A stretch of 64,000 bases of DNA, from NCBI RefSeq assembly GCF_030269925.1, contig NC_085131.1, positions 1,130,001-1,194,000 of the forward strand, read 5' to 3'. A program made the translations under genes and the position numbers. The stretch is from Bombyx mori. Taxonomy: Eukaryota > Arthropoda > Insecta > Lepidoptera > Bombycidae. Position 1 is the stretch's first letter. Every line of letters begins with the position of its first letter. A model generated the notes under the pieces. The model was not told the origin of the DNA. It did no database searches and saw only the letters and a program-made list of their open reading frames with translations. Shown here piece after piece: positions 53,501 to 64,000 of this stretch.

Positions 53501-56500
53501 TCTATATATATAAAAATGAATTGCTGTTCGTTAGTCTAAAACTCGAGAACGGCTTGACCGATTTGGCTAATTTTGATCTTGAACTATTTGTGGAAGGTTT
53601 AAAAGGTAGATAAATATGAAAACGCTTGGAATTAAATAAAAATAAGAATTTTGTTTTTCCTTTGACGTTTCCCCCGTCGGACAGATTCCTTTTTAAGTTT
53701 ATTTTATACAAAAGTTTAGGTCTTTTATTTATCGATTGAGGCACTAGGTCAACTAGTATTCAATATTTTGCAATTTCCCAATAATTTCACTTTAAAAGAT
53801 TCCTGACCTTAGTGCCGAATCTGTTCTCGAGGTTGATGAGTGCCAGCCACACGTTCAACTTCTCATCTTCTTCACGGAAACAAATTGTACTGAGCGCCTT
53901 CCTGGCCACGGCACGGGCCTTCTCTATCTCAGTAGCCTGTTGAAGGGAATACAGTATGAATGAAAATTAATAAATAAAATTAATGGCTGGGGATTAGCAG
54001 GAGACCAAAGCAAACCCTAGCTTGGAGGATGGCAAAGCTGAAGTGGGCTGTGCATGTTATAGTGAACAATGACGTCAATGTTCATATGAGAAAGACACGC
54101 AGCATCTTACAATATTCTTTATAACATTGTCTGATGTTATAATAGCTCTGCATAGCTCTGGATTCATGTCGCCAGAGACAAAACAAAATGGAAATCTTTG
54201 GAGGAGGCCTTCACCTGAGAGGGGGCCATGCATATATCATAATTATGGTAAAAAAAAATGTAATCGCATGGAATACAGGGCTTTTTTTATTGCTTTTATA
54301 ATAGCTATTGAGAACAGAAGGCATTTGTGCAGATTTTTGTCTCTACATTGCATTCTTCACTAAATTACAAAATTTTAATTATTTATTTAGGGAAATCTCA
54401 TCCCAACAATGTTTGCTAGGGAAAGAATACTAGAACTATTTAAAATGTAAAATTAAGAATGAAACCTCCGACCACAACGTGTGAGTCATGCGTGTAATAA
54501 CATGTTTGTGGTGCCGTGTCCTGACCTGCAAGTGGAACGCCATGTAGGCTATCCACAGTTGGCTGGCGGAGGGGTTGGCGAGGAGTGCTCGTTGGAAGTG
54601 GTCGGCGGAGCGCGGCTGGGCGTCACTCTCTATTGCTCTTTTCTCCATTTCCCGGAGACGTTCCTCTTCCTCCCGCGCCTTGGCTAGCTTCTCCGCAACT
54701 GACAGCTTCTTTCGCTTCTTCTTCGGTTGTTCCTTTTCCTAGAAATGGGTTAGTTCTTGATATTCGGCGAGTTGATGACACTTTTTTTTTTCTACCTATG
54801 CTGATAGCCTTGAGAGGCTATTTCAGCTTCAACCTAACGTGTGTAGGTGAGCTCGCGGGGCTCAAGCCGGAGTGTTGCTAACACGGGCCCTAGCAAATGC
54901 AGTGCTTCGCAGTATCCACCACCGGATCGGAAACGCGACCCACTGAGAAAAATCCGGCGAGAAACTCAGTGGACTGTGTCTATGGGTTAGTTCGCTCGTC
55001 GAGCTCTTGATGACGCATTCTGTTGAAAAGACAACGCGACTTTTTGCGTTGGTTTTATTAAGACAAACGCGATATTATGTGGTTTTGAAGACTCGATTTT
55101 AATTGGTTTTTGTTACACTACAAAATCTTGTTACAAATCTTATGTTGGAAGTGCTCTGAGATAATTAATGGTTCGTAGTTTTTGTGTAACGGCAAAATTA
55201 TTTCTTGAGTATTCTTTAGAACGACTTGTGTTTAATGAAGGAAGTAATATAATAAAACGAACAGATTTTAATGAATACTAGCGGTCCCCCGGTAGTCGAA
55301 ATTCGACTATAATTAATCAAAATTATAAGATTGTACACTATTATGAATCTATTATCAAAGACTAGACGTTAGAAGTCGTCGTGGCCTAAAGGATAAGACG
55401 TCCGGTGCATTCGTGTTGAGCGATGCACCGATGTTCGAATCCCGCAGGCGGGTACCAATTTTTCTAATGAAATACGTACTTAACAAATGTTCACGATTGT
55501 CTTCCACGGTGAAGGAATAACATCGTGTAATAAAAATCAAACCCGAAAAATTATAATTTGCGTAATCACTGGTGGTAGGACCTCTTGTGAGTCCGCGCGG
55601 GTAGGTACCACCACCCTGCTTATTTCTGCCGTGAAGCAGAAATGCGTTTTGGTTTGAAGGGCAGCCGTTGTAACTATACTGAGACCTTAGAACTTATATC
55701 TCAAGGTGGATGGCGCATTTACGTTGTAGATGTCTATGGGCTCCAGTAACCACTTAACACCAGGTGGGCTGTGAGCTCGTCCACCCATCTAAGCAATAAA
55801 TAAAAAAAGACTATTATTATTACACTTCTATAACCACATATTTCGTTAAGACTACACTTGAGACAAAATATATTAATAAAGACAAACAATATAATTTATT
55901 CTCAATTTAACCGCAGACAATAAGTAATAAGGAAATTTTGACAATAAACAAATAGTATTTATGCATGCGTGTGTGTCAAATACATGGTAGTGTGTGTGAT
56001 GTTTTTATTTGTTGATATAATGTATTTTTTATGCATAATTAAAAAAAAGTAACATTCTGCACTCCTTCTCTATATTCTTTATAAGTGTGGGAAATTTCAT
56101 ATTCCTCCATCCGCGCAACTTGCTTAAAAAGGGGTACAAAGTTTATGCTTCACAAATTAATATAATGAGTATGTTCAGACGTGGTGTACCTCATCATCGC
56201 TGCTGCTGGACTGCTGGTCCTGCAGGGTCTTCCCACTGTCAAGTGTCCCACTCCAGAAGTCCTTGGCGCTGGGCGCGTGCAGGACGGGCCGCAGCTCCTC
56301 AGTGACATTTACGGTTCGTCTTTTCTCCGCCGGCTCCCCTCGTCCCTTCCTCCCCTGATCTGTCTTGCTATCTTCTGTTTTCCGGACATCATCTGTTCCT
56401 TTTCTCTTCTTATCGCGTATTTCTGTTTCGTCTTTAGCGTTTTTTCTTTCTTTATTTGCCTTACGTTTCTTATCGATTTTCTTTTGTATGTTTTCATTTT

Positions 56501-59500
56501 CAATATTCTCTTTCACTTCAGGCTGTACGTCGTCGGTTTGCTTGGTGCAGTTGTTGTGAGGTTCGGCGCGCAGGTCGGCGAGCGCGCGTCGAGCCGTCTC
56601 GAGACCTTCGTTAAGTTTCTTGGCGCGTTCCTCGTTGATAAGTTTCTCGGAGTGCAGCGCGGTGTGCAACATTTTGTTTTTCGTCGTCAAACCTGTAAAT
56701 AAGAAACATTTGTAGTTTTTAGGGCACCACACAAACAGTTTCTGCCGTAAAGCAACAATGCGTTTCGGTTTGAAGGGTGGGGCAGCCGTTGTAACTATAC
56801 TGAGACCTTAGAACTTAGGTGAGTGGTACATTTACGTTGTAGATGTCTATGGGCTCCAGTAACCACTTAACACCAGGTGTGCTGTGAGCTCGTCCACTCA
56901 TCTAAGCAATAAAAAAAAACTTTTTTTTTGTGTTGTTTGTTGGCAGCGACCTGGCTCTGCCCCTGCATTGCTGAAGACCATGTGCGACGGTAACTCACTC
57001 ACCATTAGGTGGGCCGTACGCTCGTCGTTTTACCAAGGGAATAAATAAAAAGGTTTAAAATTACGATTAATAATTATACACATTACACTGAGGGGGGACC
57101 ACAAAAATAACATCTTAAGTTAAAGTATCTATTGGACCCTATTGAGGTCGACCCTCATCCGGGCCGGTGGAATTCCTGCTGTTATTATACTAATCGATGC
57201 TCCGGACGGGTTTGTACAAATGTATCTGTGTGTGTGTCCTCGCTGTCTCCTGCCGAATTTGTTCAACGCAGTGCCCCGTACACTAAGCACAATAAATAAC
57301 GAGGACGGATATGAAAAATAAGTACTTTTTTTTTTTATTGCCTTTGTAGGTAAACGAGCATACGGCCCATCTGTTCGTACCGTCGCTTATGGACGACGGC
57401 AATACCAAGCCGTTGCCCGTAAAAAAAATTATTACACAATAAGATAATCTCACCTTTGGCTTCTATTTTTGCGATTTTCTCCTCAAGTAATGGAATGCCG
57501 CTGTGTATTTCGCTAACCGCATTCAATATAGAATCGATCCTCTTCTTGTACTGCTTCTTGGTGCGGCACTGGCTGAGGTCGAGCAGCGCCAGGTCCTCCG
57601 GAGTCAACACCTGCTCGCACTCCTCGGATAAGTCAGTGTCTATGGCGTCACTCTCCTCGGATGTCTTTCCTTCTGTCCTCCCATTCATCTCTCCGTCTAC
57701 TCTATTGTCTTTCTTCTTTTTCTTCTTTTTGTCAGGAGCGTCTCCGCTCGCTAATGTCTGTTTATTTTTTGGTTTATCTTTTTCCTCATTAATTTGTGTT
57801 GCTCCCTCGTCTTCGGTTTCCCTCTCTTCTCCGATTGAATCGTGCTTCTCTTTGGCTTTACGTTTTCTCTGTCAAATAAATAAATCTATATATACAAAAA
57901 TGAATTGCTGTTCGTTAGTCTCGCTAAAACTCGAGAACGGCTGGACCGATTTGGCTAATTTTGGTCTTGAATTATTTGTGAAAGTCCAGAGAAGGTTTAA
58001 AAGGTAGATAAATATGAAAATGCTCGGAATTAAATATAAATAATAATTTTGTTTTCCCTTTGATGTGTCCCCCGTCGGACGGATTCCTTTTGTTTGTTTT
58101 AAGTTTATTTTATATAAAAGTTTGGGTCTTTTATTTATCGATTGAGGCACTACGAAGTCTGCCGGGTCAGATAGTGTTTAATATAAATTGTTACGATTTT
58201 TTTTCACGTGTGAACAAAGATTCTTGAATGTACTGATCTAGATTGTACTGAGCAATTATTTTTTCATTACAAATTATTTTTGCGTCACGTAATTTTTGTA
58301 TTGATATTATTGATGATATTAAAATTATTTCGTTTGAGAAGTTGTTAATATTCGCGTTTATTGGAGAATTGCATTGAGCAAATAATATAAAAATAATGTC
58401 TCGATTGCACGGAGAGTGAACTCTACTGTACATTGACGTCACTGTTTAATAGCTTATCTGGCTATTATGAACTAGTAGCCTTGTAACTTGAATTAACTTA
58501 CAAAAAACAAAGTCAATAATGAAACAAATTAGAAAATATGTGTTATGTGAATGAAAATTGAGAAGTATCCAGTTACTATGGCGGAATTTGGATTGCGGCT
58601 AGTGTTACTCAACAAGTTTACATTTTATTAGTTAACTAAACATCATTAATCGCCGCATTGTATGTCGGCATACGTATTCTGTTAATGTCGTTAGCGCGAT
58701 TTAGGATTATGTTCGGTTTCTTGTATTCTGATGACGGCTAGGGCTCCCCGTCGGTCGAGGGCGCAGCCCCCCGCGTGTGTACTCACGTTGATCCGAAAGG
58801 TCTGCGTCGGTATGAGGCTGCCCAGCAGTTTCTTGTTCTCGATATCCACATTCAGTATCGTGCAGCTCACCTGCGAGCAGAGAAATAACGGGTTAGAGCG
58901 GTGTTTCCCAACGTGGGACCCACACTCCACAAGGGGGCAATTTGATAATTAAGGGGGCAATCGCACTAAATTAATATACCTAGAAAATCTGTATTAAAAT
59001 TATTTGAATTTGAATTTCAGTTTTTATTATATGTTTTGAAATATCTTTTTACTGTGATTTGATAACAATTTCATAGTGATTTGAAAAACCAAAATTTATT
59101 CTTCCAAATTTTATGTTTATTATTCTTCCAAAATTTGTTTTTTAAATGAACAAATCAAGTTTTTAACGTTAAAAATTATGTATGGGGGGGGCATACAAAT
59201 TTTAGAAATGTTACAGTGGGACATGGCACAAGAAAGGTTGGGAAGCACTGGGTTAGATGGAGTAAGGGCGAGACGCTGACGACCATAAGCAGCCGATGCC
59301 AAGCACTTACAATCTGTCCGACATGGAAGGCCTCGGTTAGGTTCTCTATCGGCTCGATCGAGACCATCGTCTTCGGAACGTACGCCATCAGGTTGTTGAA
59401 GAACGACACCAGTATATAGTCCCGGATCGCCTGGAAAAATCGATATTGAATCCTGGACTAATCGATATTGAAACCTGTATACTTTCGTTCACGAGGCGAT

Positions 59501-62500
59501 TGGCACTGACGTTATGAACATAATTCCTCAAGCGAACATCATCATGACATTTTACATATAAAAAGGTCAGGGGTGTGATAAGAGAAACGGAATGTAATGT
59601 GTGGGGCTCTCACAACCAGAAACAAAGAACATTTGTCGAAGAACAAAAAACAACTTACAGATTGTCAGATGTATATATATATATATCAACTTTATTTATT
59701 CACATACGGGTCATCGTTCACCAGATGCCTAATGCAAGGAATAATGACAAGAGTGTTTCGGAAAAGCACACCCGGTTCCAATAATCCCCGTTCAATTTAA
59801 TTACTGGTGGTAGGACCTCTTGTGAGTCCGCGCGAGTAGGTATCACCACCCTGCCTATTCCTGCCGTGAAGCAGTAATACGTTTCGGTTTGAAGGGTGGG
59901 GCAGCCGTTGTAACTATACTTGAGACCTTAGAACTTATATCTCAAGGTGGGTGGCGCATTTACGTTGTAGATGTCTAGGAGCTCCGGTAACCACTTAACA
60001 TCAGTTGTGAGCTCTTCCACCCATTTAAGCAATAAAAAAAAGTTTAAAGAACTTTAGTAACCCACTAATGATGTCACTCGTCAAGTTTTCCTAACAATGT
60101 CAAAGTTAAGAAGTATATTCGCTTCTTTATGTAATGATGAACTCACGTATATGACCCCGGTGTACACCTTCCCGATCACGGCCTGGTCGTGGCGCTGCAG
60201 CACGTCGAGGTCGGCTGCGAGGAGGGACGGCTTCAGGGTCAACATGAGGGCCGGCTTGGCAGGGTCCACGGACAGCACCCTCGCGCGGACCTGCTGTCCC
60301 ACCTGTTCGAAATAAATCTATATATTAATACGTCAAGCAAAATGTTATACCCCTTTTTACAAAAATTGCGTAGACGGAGGCGTATGAAATTTCTCACACT
60401 TATCGAGAATATAGAGAAGGAGTGCAGAATGTTAATAATTTTTTAAATTATGCATAAGAAATACATTAAATCAATAAAAAAAATACATTACAATGACATG
60501 TATTTGACACACACACACACACACACACACACGCATAAATACTATTTTCTTTATTGTCAAACTTACCTTATTGTCTGTGGTTAAATTGAGAATAGATTAA
60601 ATATTGTTTGTCTTTATTAATACTAGTAGTCTCCCGGTAGTCGAAATTCGACTATAATTAATTGGAATTGTAGGTTTGTACACTATTATGATTGTATTTT
60701 ATACTTCTATAATCACAAATTTCGCCAAGGCTACTCTTTAAACAAATATTAATAAAGACAAACAATATTTAATCTATTCTCAATTTGACCACAGACGTCA
60801 AGAACAAAAGCTTGACAATAAATAGTATGCATGCGTGTGTGCGTCAAACACATGGTATGTAGTGTGTGTAATGTTTTCTTTATTGATTTAATGTATCTAT
60901 TTTGCATTATTTAAAAAAAAAATTAGCATTGTGCACTTCTTCTCTATATTCTCTATAAGTGTGGAAAATTTCATACTCCTCCGTCGGCGCAATTTTCGTA
61001 AAAAGGGATACAAAGTTTTTGCTTCACGTATTAATATATAGATTTGTCTAAAATGTAGTCTTGGCGAAATCTGTGATTACAGAAGTAGTCTTTGACAATA
61101 GAATCGTAATAGTGTACTTTATTATAATTTCAATTAATTATAGTCGACTTTCGACTACCGGGGGACCACTAGTATTACGTTAATACACGAACACACAAAA
61201 CTGAACAAACTTCTTGTTAAAAAACCTTTAACCGTAACAATGCGCCACGAGAATATTGCTATCTCTCTCTATGCTCTTTCTCTCTCTCTCACACACACCA
61301 GAAACACATACCAAATTTCTTTAACAAGGATACTTTCCCCATTCAGGAATCAAACCTAGATAATTGGATTTAACGCACATATCATTAGCACCTGATCTAA
61401 TAAGTCTACTAATATAATTAGATATTGGGAAACTCAAAAATAGTTTGTATGAATGAAACACATGTTGAGTTATAAGAGACATAGCGCTGTGGTTGACATT
61501 ACCTTAAACTTTTTGGTGAGCTTAGGATTGGAACCCTGGCGGGGGTCGAGCAGCACTCCAGTGTCCGTCAGGTGAGTGAGGCCGACGTAGCCTGGAAGCA
61601 ATTTAACGTACATTGCCGGTTTTTCTTGTCTCCTTCATTGTCTAGGGTTCGTTAATCTAAGCCGGACTAGAATATCGATCCAGGAACTACTACAACTGTG
61701 GTTTGTTATTTGTTGTTCGTATTCGCGAGATATTTTCACTCCGAACATATAAAAGTCAAACACACCATTTCAAAAACAACTATAATGTGTACAATATTAA
61801 AATATAAACCAAAAGTAAAGTAAACAACGCTAGGCACTAGGATATACAAATTAAAACTAAAATTACGTTTATACATTGAACTTAAATCGGCGCGCGCGTA
61901 TATATTTTTTTTATTGCCCTTGTAGGCAGACGAGCATACGGCCCACCTGATGGTGAGTGGTTACCGTCGCCCATGGACTTTAGCAGGCAGAGCCAGGTTG
62001 CTGCCTATAAGTGGCCTGGTACCTACCTACCCGTGCGGACTCACCTGCCGCTGCCTACCCAGAATCTTGTTGCATGACGTCAAGCGACACCTGCGCGTTC
62101 GGGAAATCCGATCGCTCCCGATGACGCCCGAGTGCGGCCGAACGTTACACGCTACACAACTACAGAATATTCTCATTGTTGTAACTATACTTGAGACCTT
62201 AGAACTTATATCTCAAGGTGGGTGGCGCATTTACGTTGTAGCTGTCTATGGGCTCCGGTAACTACTTAAAACCAGATGGGCTGTGAGCTCGCCTACCCAT
62301 CATAGAAAAAAAATATTTTTTTTTGTCCTGACAGTGTCCAGCCCCGGCTTAATCAATAAGGTAATCCTTACCACTGAGCAGTCCCGAGGTCACTACAAGT
62401 AACCGGTCTAATTAGAACTTTGGTACTGACCGTGCATCCTCCCCAGGGAGACCAGGATGTATGAGTCGGTGACTGTCTTCACGTGACCGTCGACTATCTC

Positions 62501-64000
62501 GCCGACGGACAGCTGCTCCATGGTGAAGTACTTCTCGTTGACAACACTGGGATCATCCGTCACGGAATAGAAGTAGTCAGATAGATTGTAGTTGAGGACC
62601 CTCACTCTGTGGGTGCTGCCTGGGGACAGAGAAGTGGGTAATATTGAAAATTAACCATGTTTCAATTATGTTGAGGTGAAATTGACAAACTTCATTGTCA
62701 TCTGCAATATATAAGAATGAATTGCTGTTCGTTAGTCTTGCTACAATTCGAGAACGGCTGGACCGATTTGGCTAATTTTGGTCTTGAATTATTTGTGGAA
62801 GTCCAGAGAACGTTTAAAAGGTGGTTTAAAAGTTTTAAAATATAAAAATGCTCGGAATTCAATATAATAAAAATAACCATTTTGTTTTTCCTTTCATGTG
62901 TCCCCCGTCGGACGGATCCCTTTTGTTTGTTTTAAGTTTATTTTATACAAAAGTTTAGGTATTTTATTTATCGATTGAGGCACTACGAAGTCTGCGGGGT
63001 CAGTTAGTTTTTAATATTAATGATTCTGTTTTCATACAATAGTTAGTTGGTTTGTGTGTAAACTTTATTACATTTAGGTTAACGTTATTTTCCACGGGCA
63101 TAGCTTTATACTACTTAGGTACTTGTTTAAACAGCAATGGAGAGGGAAAGGAAAGAAATATATTGTAGTTTAATGTATGTTCAGTCAGTTACATTATCTG
63201 CTTATTCAAGTTATTGGATCTTGCTTAATAATCAGATGATGGGGATAAGTGATTCACAGAGAGAAAACAACTAGATAGTGATAAAGTGAGTGGGGGCAGA
63301 AGTGTTACAATGCCAATGTTAATGTTGCCAGCGATACTTTTTTTTTAATGATTGAAGCATTACTAGTGGCCCAGGGGCCTTTCCAGTTTCATTAGGACAA
63401 GTGGGCGAGCAAAGACTCAGCCAGGAGAGGTTGGATTTGCTAACAGCTGTCCGAGCTCCTCCAGAGGATGCCCAACAGCTCAAGGGCAGCTGCTTCGAAA
63501 ATCTACCACCGGATCGGAATCGAGACCCGCTCAGAAGATCCGGTAAGAAATTCAGCCTTTGTCGAGTTCGACAAGTAGCCAGCGATACACACAGTTGACA
63601 TATTTTATAAAACGGTTCAACTCACCAACAGGATATGATTTGGCAATGACTTCTTCGTCCGTCATTTCCTCTTCGATATCAATTCTCTTGATGCTCATCA
63701 CAGCGGTACACCCGTGGTCCAACTTCATATGTACCGATCTTCCTGTTATCTTTAATACCTGTGGAATATACAATTCAATATATATTTGAACAACTTTTTT
63801 GTGCGTTGCTTATCAATCAAACACCTTGCCACCTTGCTTGGTGACCTGTTCTCTATGAGGTGGAGTTCAGTACCGCCTGAGAACACTTCAACATACCATA
63901 GTTGATCCTGACCACGTGCCTGCTTCTCAACAAAATGGTTGTCTTTGTGTCGCACTGAGCGTACTACTCCCAGACAACTCGACACATGAACGCTTCCATC
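50424..64000 (-). CDS. PDCD11: RRP5/PDCD11 rRNA-processing protein, C-terminal 926 codons (14 exons, 5' partial)
   Basis: Nucleolar scaffold needed for 18S rRNA release and ITS1 cleavage (family knowledge). Fourteen exons, all with GT-AG sites and agreeing phases, give 2781 nt ending in TAA. Order: S1-type RNA-binding repeats (first about 360 residues, e.g. [20 protein letters not shown] and [14 protein letters not shown]); a Lys/Glu-rich linker of about 310 residues (exons 8-9); then HAT/TPR-like repeats ([40 protein letters not shown]) ending VEKAKF. The match to the human C-terminus is clear (AERAKAIFE versus RERAEALLE blocks). The upstream S1 repeats lie beyond 64000. Fewer S1 repeats separate the RVKDY-like repeat from the linker than in human PDCD11. 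Confidence 0.92.
50782..50947 (-). CDS. PDCD11: RRP5 exon (HAT repeats)
   Basis: 166 nt. Encodes [40 protein letters not shown] and [15 protein letters not shown], aligned with the human STYPKRTDVWSVYIDM block. Confidence 0.95.
51160..51562 (-). repeat. Jockey-like LINE 3' end (family B) with ORF2 tail
   Basis: Antisense; encodes [20 protein letters not shown] and [20 protein letters not shown] on the minus strand. Confidence 0.87.
51854..52874. mobile_element. hAT-like non-autonomous element
   Basis: 1021 bp with ends TAGGAGTGGGTGATAT / ATATTACCCACTCCTA complement and a perfect 8-bp target duplication gtggtagg (51846-51853, 52875-52882). Interior AT-rich, with an 81-bp direct duplication and cgatatatag-type palindromes. 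No transposase recognised. Confidence 0.85.
51936..52097. repeat. 81-bp tandem duplication inside the hAT-like element
   Basis: Two nearly identical copies starting gaaatctatat at 51936 and 52017, containing gatatcagccgatacacgat. Confidence 0.9.
53083..53172 (-). repeat. Inverted Bm1-type SINE fragment
   Basis: gtacaacggctgcctcacct to ggtggtggtacctatc; follows the sense SINE head to tail. Confidence 0.75.
53209..53464 (-). CDS. PDCD11: RRP5 exon (HAT repeats)
   Basis: 256 nt. Encodes [38 protein letters not shown] and [17 protein letters not shown]. An inverted SINE remnant lies about 36 bp past the donor. Confidence 0.95.
53501..53756 (+). mobile_element. Helitron (family H1)
   Basis: TCTATATATATAAAAATGAA start, CAACTAG end; small internal deletions. 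Confidence 0.85.
53808..53936 (-). CDS. PDCD11: RRP5 exon (HAT repeats)
   Basis: 43 codons. Encodes [20 protein letters not shown] and [19 protein letters not shown], almost collinear with human PDCD11. Confidence 0.96.
54526..54738 (-). CDS. PDCD11: RRP5 exon (start of HAT region)
   Basis: 71 codons. Basic coil ([20 protein letters not shown]) then [20 protein letters not shown] and MAFHLQ, matching human ...LVLSSPNSSILWLQYMAFHLQ. Confidence 0.95.
54786..55012 (-). repeat. Jockey-like LINE 3' end (family B)
   Basis: Antisense family orientation; 48 bp upstream of an RRP5 acceptor. Confidence 0.85.
55277..56168 (-). mobile_element. Helitron (family H2) carrying a SINE
   Basis: Antisense: ctagcggtccccggtagtcg to gcttcacaaattaatataat+ga. 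Interrupted by a full-length SINE. Confidence 0.85.
55365..55805 (+). repeat. Full-length Bm1-type SINE with tRNA-derived head
   Basis: 441 bp. Head cgtcgtggcctaaaggataa and box B gttcgaatccc, linker, body, A-rich end; flanked by aaagacta on both sides (55357-55364, 55806-55813). Best SINE reference in the window. Confidence 0.9.
56190..56692 (-). CDS. PDCD11: RRP5 exon (charged linker)
   Basis: 503 nt. Begins [20 protein letters not shown], continues with Lys/Asp/Glu-rich sequence, and ends [20 protein letters not shown] and DDE, an acidic CK2-type cluster. It resembles the disordered nucleolar linker of PDCD11 in character, not in sequence. Confidence 0.88.
56738..56920 (+). repeat. Bm1-type SINE, 3' part
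   Basis: From ctgccgtaaagcaacaatgc to caataaaaaaa. Confidence 0.85.
56938..57052 (+). repeat. Family D repeat
   Basis: ttggcagcgacctggctctg to gtacgctcgtcg. Confidence 0.65.
57330..57425 (-). repeat. Family D repeat
   Basis: Antisense T tail and ttgcctttgtaggtaaacga; 28 bp after an RRP5 donor. Confidence 0.65.
57454..57868 (-). CDS. PDCD11: RRP5 exon (charged linker)
   Basis: 415 nt. Lys/Glu-rich ([20 protein letters not shown], a run of seven Lys), then [21 protein letters not shown] Helitron 5' end lies 16 nt upstream of the acceptor. Confidence 0.88.
57885..58174 (+). mobile_element. Helitron (family H1)
   Basis: TCTATATATACAAAAATGAA start; 3' end mutated to GATAG. Confidence 0.87.
58175..58786. 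other. AT-rich RRP5 intron, nothing recognised
   Basis: No exon needed by phase between the neighbouring exons. Confidence 0.4.
58787..58870 (-). CDS. PDCD11: RRP5 exon (end of last visible S1 repeat)
   Basis: 28 codons between ctcgcag and gtgagt. Encodes [19 protein letters not shown], the final strand of an S1 fold. Confidence 0.9.
59311..59430 (-). CDS. PDCD11: RRP5 exon (S1 repeat)
   Basis: 40 codons. Encodes [20 protein letters not shown] and [12 protein letters not shown], aligned with the human [20 protein letters not shown] repeat. Confidence 0.94.
59803..60042 (+). repeat. Bm1-type SINE
   Basis: Sense body with A tail. Confidence 0.88.
60147..60302 (-). CDS. PDCD11: RRP5 exon (S1 repeat)
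   Basis: 52 codons. Encodes [19 protein letters not shown], typical S1 end, then [20 protein letters not shown] Helitron 5' end lies 14 nt upstream of its acceptor. Confidence 0.93.
60317..61172 (+). mobile_element. Helitron (family H2) carrying a second Helitron
   Basis: TCTATATATTAATACGTCAA start and GGGGACCACTAG end; its 3' part resumes at 61043 after the insert. Holds a (ca)n run at about 60506-60531. Confidence 0.85.
60623..61042 (-). mobile_element. Helitron (family H2) nested in Helitron
   Basis: Antisense, CTAGTAGTCTCCCGGTAGTC to cttcacgtattaatatata+ga, between ttaata and ttgtctaaaa of the outer copy. Confidence 0.85.
61503..61591 (-). CDS. PDCD11: RRP5 exon (S1 repeat)
   Basis: 89 nt. 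Encodes [19 protein letters not shown] and [10 protein letters not shown], completing the S1 repeat begun in the previous exon. Confidence 0.92.
61905..62010 (-). repeat. Family D repeat
   Basis: ttattgcccttgtaggcaga to ggttgctgcctat. Confidence 0.7.
62170..62295 (+). repeat. Bm1-type SINE 3' fragment
   Basis: tgttgtaactatacttgaga to gagctcgcctacccatcat. Confidence 0.8.
62431..62619 (-). CDS. PDCD11: RRP5 exon (S1 repeat)
   Basis: 189 nt. Encodes [34 protein letters not shown] and [12 protein letters not shown], the first strands of an S1 repeat. Confidence 0.92.
62701..63007 (+). mobile_element. Helitron (family H1)
   Basis: Diverged ends (TCTGCAATATATAAGAATGA; GGGTCAGTTAG), otherwise clear. 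Confidence 0.82.
63343..63578 (-). repeat. LINE 3' end (family C)
   Basis: Antisense, ggcctttccagtttcattag to gaaattcagcc. Confidence 0.75.
63626..63758 (-). CDS. PDCD11: RRP5 exon (S1 repeat)
   Basis: 133 nt between ttccacag and gtgagt. Encodes [17 protein letters not shown] and [19 protein letters not shown]. Confidence 0.88.
63833..64000 (-). CDS. PDCD11: RRP5 exon (S1 region, cut by window end)
   Basis: 56 codons in the window from [18 protein letters not shown] to NRSPSK. The gtggca donor was chosen for phase 0; a second possible donor 8 nt further on would break the phase. Confidence 0.82.

Noticed and set aside
55374..55460. tRNA gene
   Set aside because: Box A- and B-like words belong to the SINE head; no full cloverleaf, and the same sequence recurs at 26544 and 34818 with the SINE body.

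Overview
The window looks like lepidopteran nuclear DNA, most probably silkworm (Bombyx) or a close relative. The genes are animal housekeeping genes split into many short exons with GT-AG introns. The introns are AT-rich and packed with repeats typical of Bombyx: a Bm1-type tRNA-derived SINE, the 3' ends of jockey-like LINEs whose ORF2 C-terminus can be read in several copies, and four families of short Helitrons (5'-TC, 3'-CTAG, inserted between A and T). Species and repeat-family names come from recognition, not from a search.

Layout. (1) About 1-41092, plus strand: 25 exons of a kinesin-3 with a degenerate FHA domain, coiled coils and a C-terminal PX domain. This is the orthologue of KIF16B (Drosophila Klp98A), an endosome motor. 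The first motor exon lies left of the window. The visible exons join in frame into 1283 codons plus stop, and the C-terminus ends in a conserved GTG-stop. (2) 41093-46775: the kinesin 3' flank, starting with an unusual 49-codon in-frame hydrophobic extension just past the stop. (3) 46776-48679, minus: three exons of the eEF1A lysine methyltransferase EEF1AKMT1 (N6AMT2), complete at 215 aa. (4) 49772-50377, plus: NAA80 (NAT6), the actin N-terminal acetyltransferase, divergent from EEF1AKMT1. (5) 50424 to beyond 64000, minus: the last 14 exons (926 codons plus stop) of RRP5/PDCD11, an rRNA-processing protein with S1 repeats, a charged linker and C-terminal HAT repeats. Its stop lies 46 nt from the NAA80 stop, tail to tail. 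Exon borders were chosen by GT-AG sites, reading-frame continuity and alignment from memory to human family members. All exon lengths agree in phase.

Most of the remaining sequence is transposon-derived. Notable structures are a 3.1-kb, 13-bp-unit minisatellite that splits a SINE inside a kinesin intron; several nested insertions with readable target-site duplications (hAT in SINE, SINE in Helitron, Helitron in Helitron, LINE in Helitron, retroposon in LINE); two TTAA-flanked piggyBac-like MITEs; a Harbinger-like MITE; and a palindromic MITE family. Repeats press closely on exon edges. A Helitron end appears to supply the 3' splice site of the kinesin PX exon, a LINE end that of the last kinesin exon, and Helitron 5' ends repeatedly face exons at short distance. 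No bacterial features, CRISPR arrays, rRNA genes or functional tRNA genes were seen.
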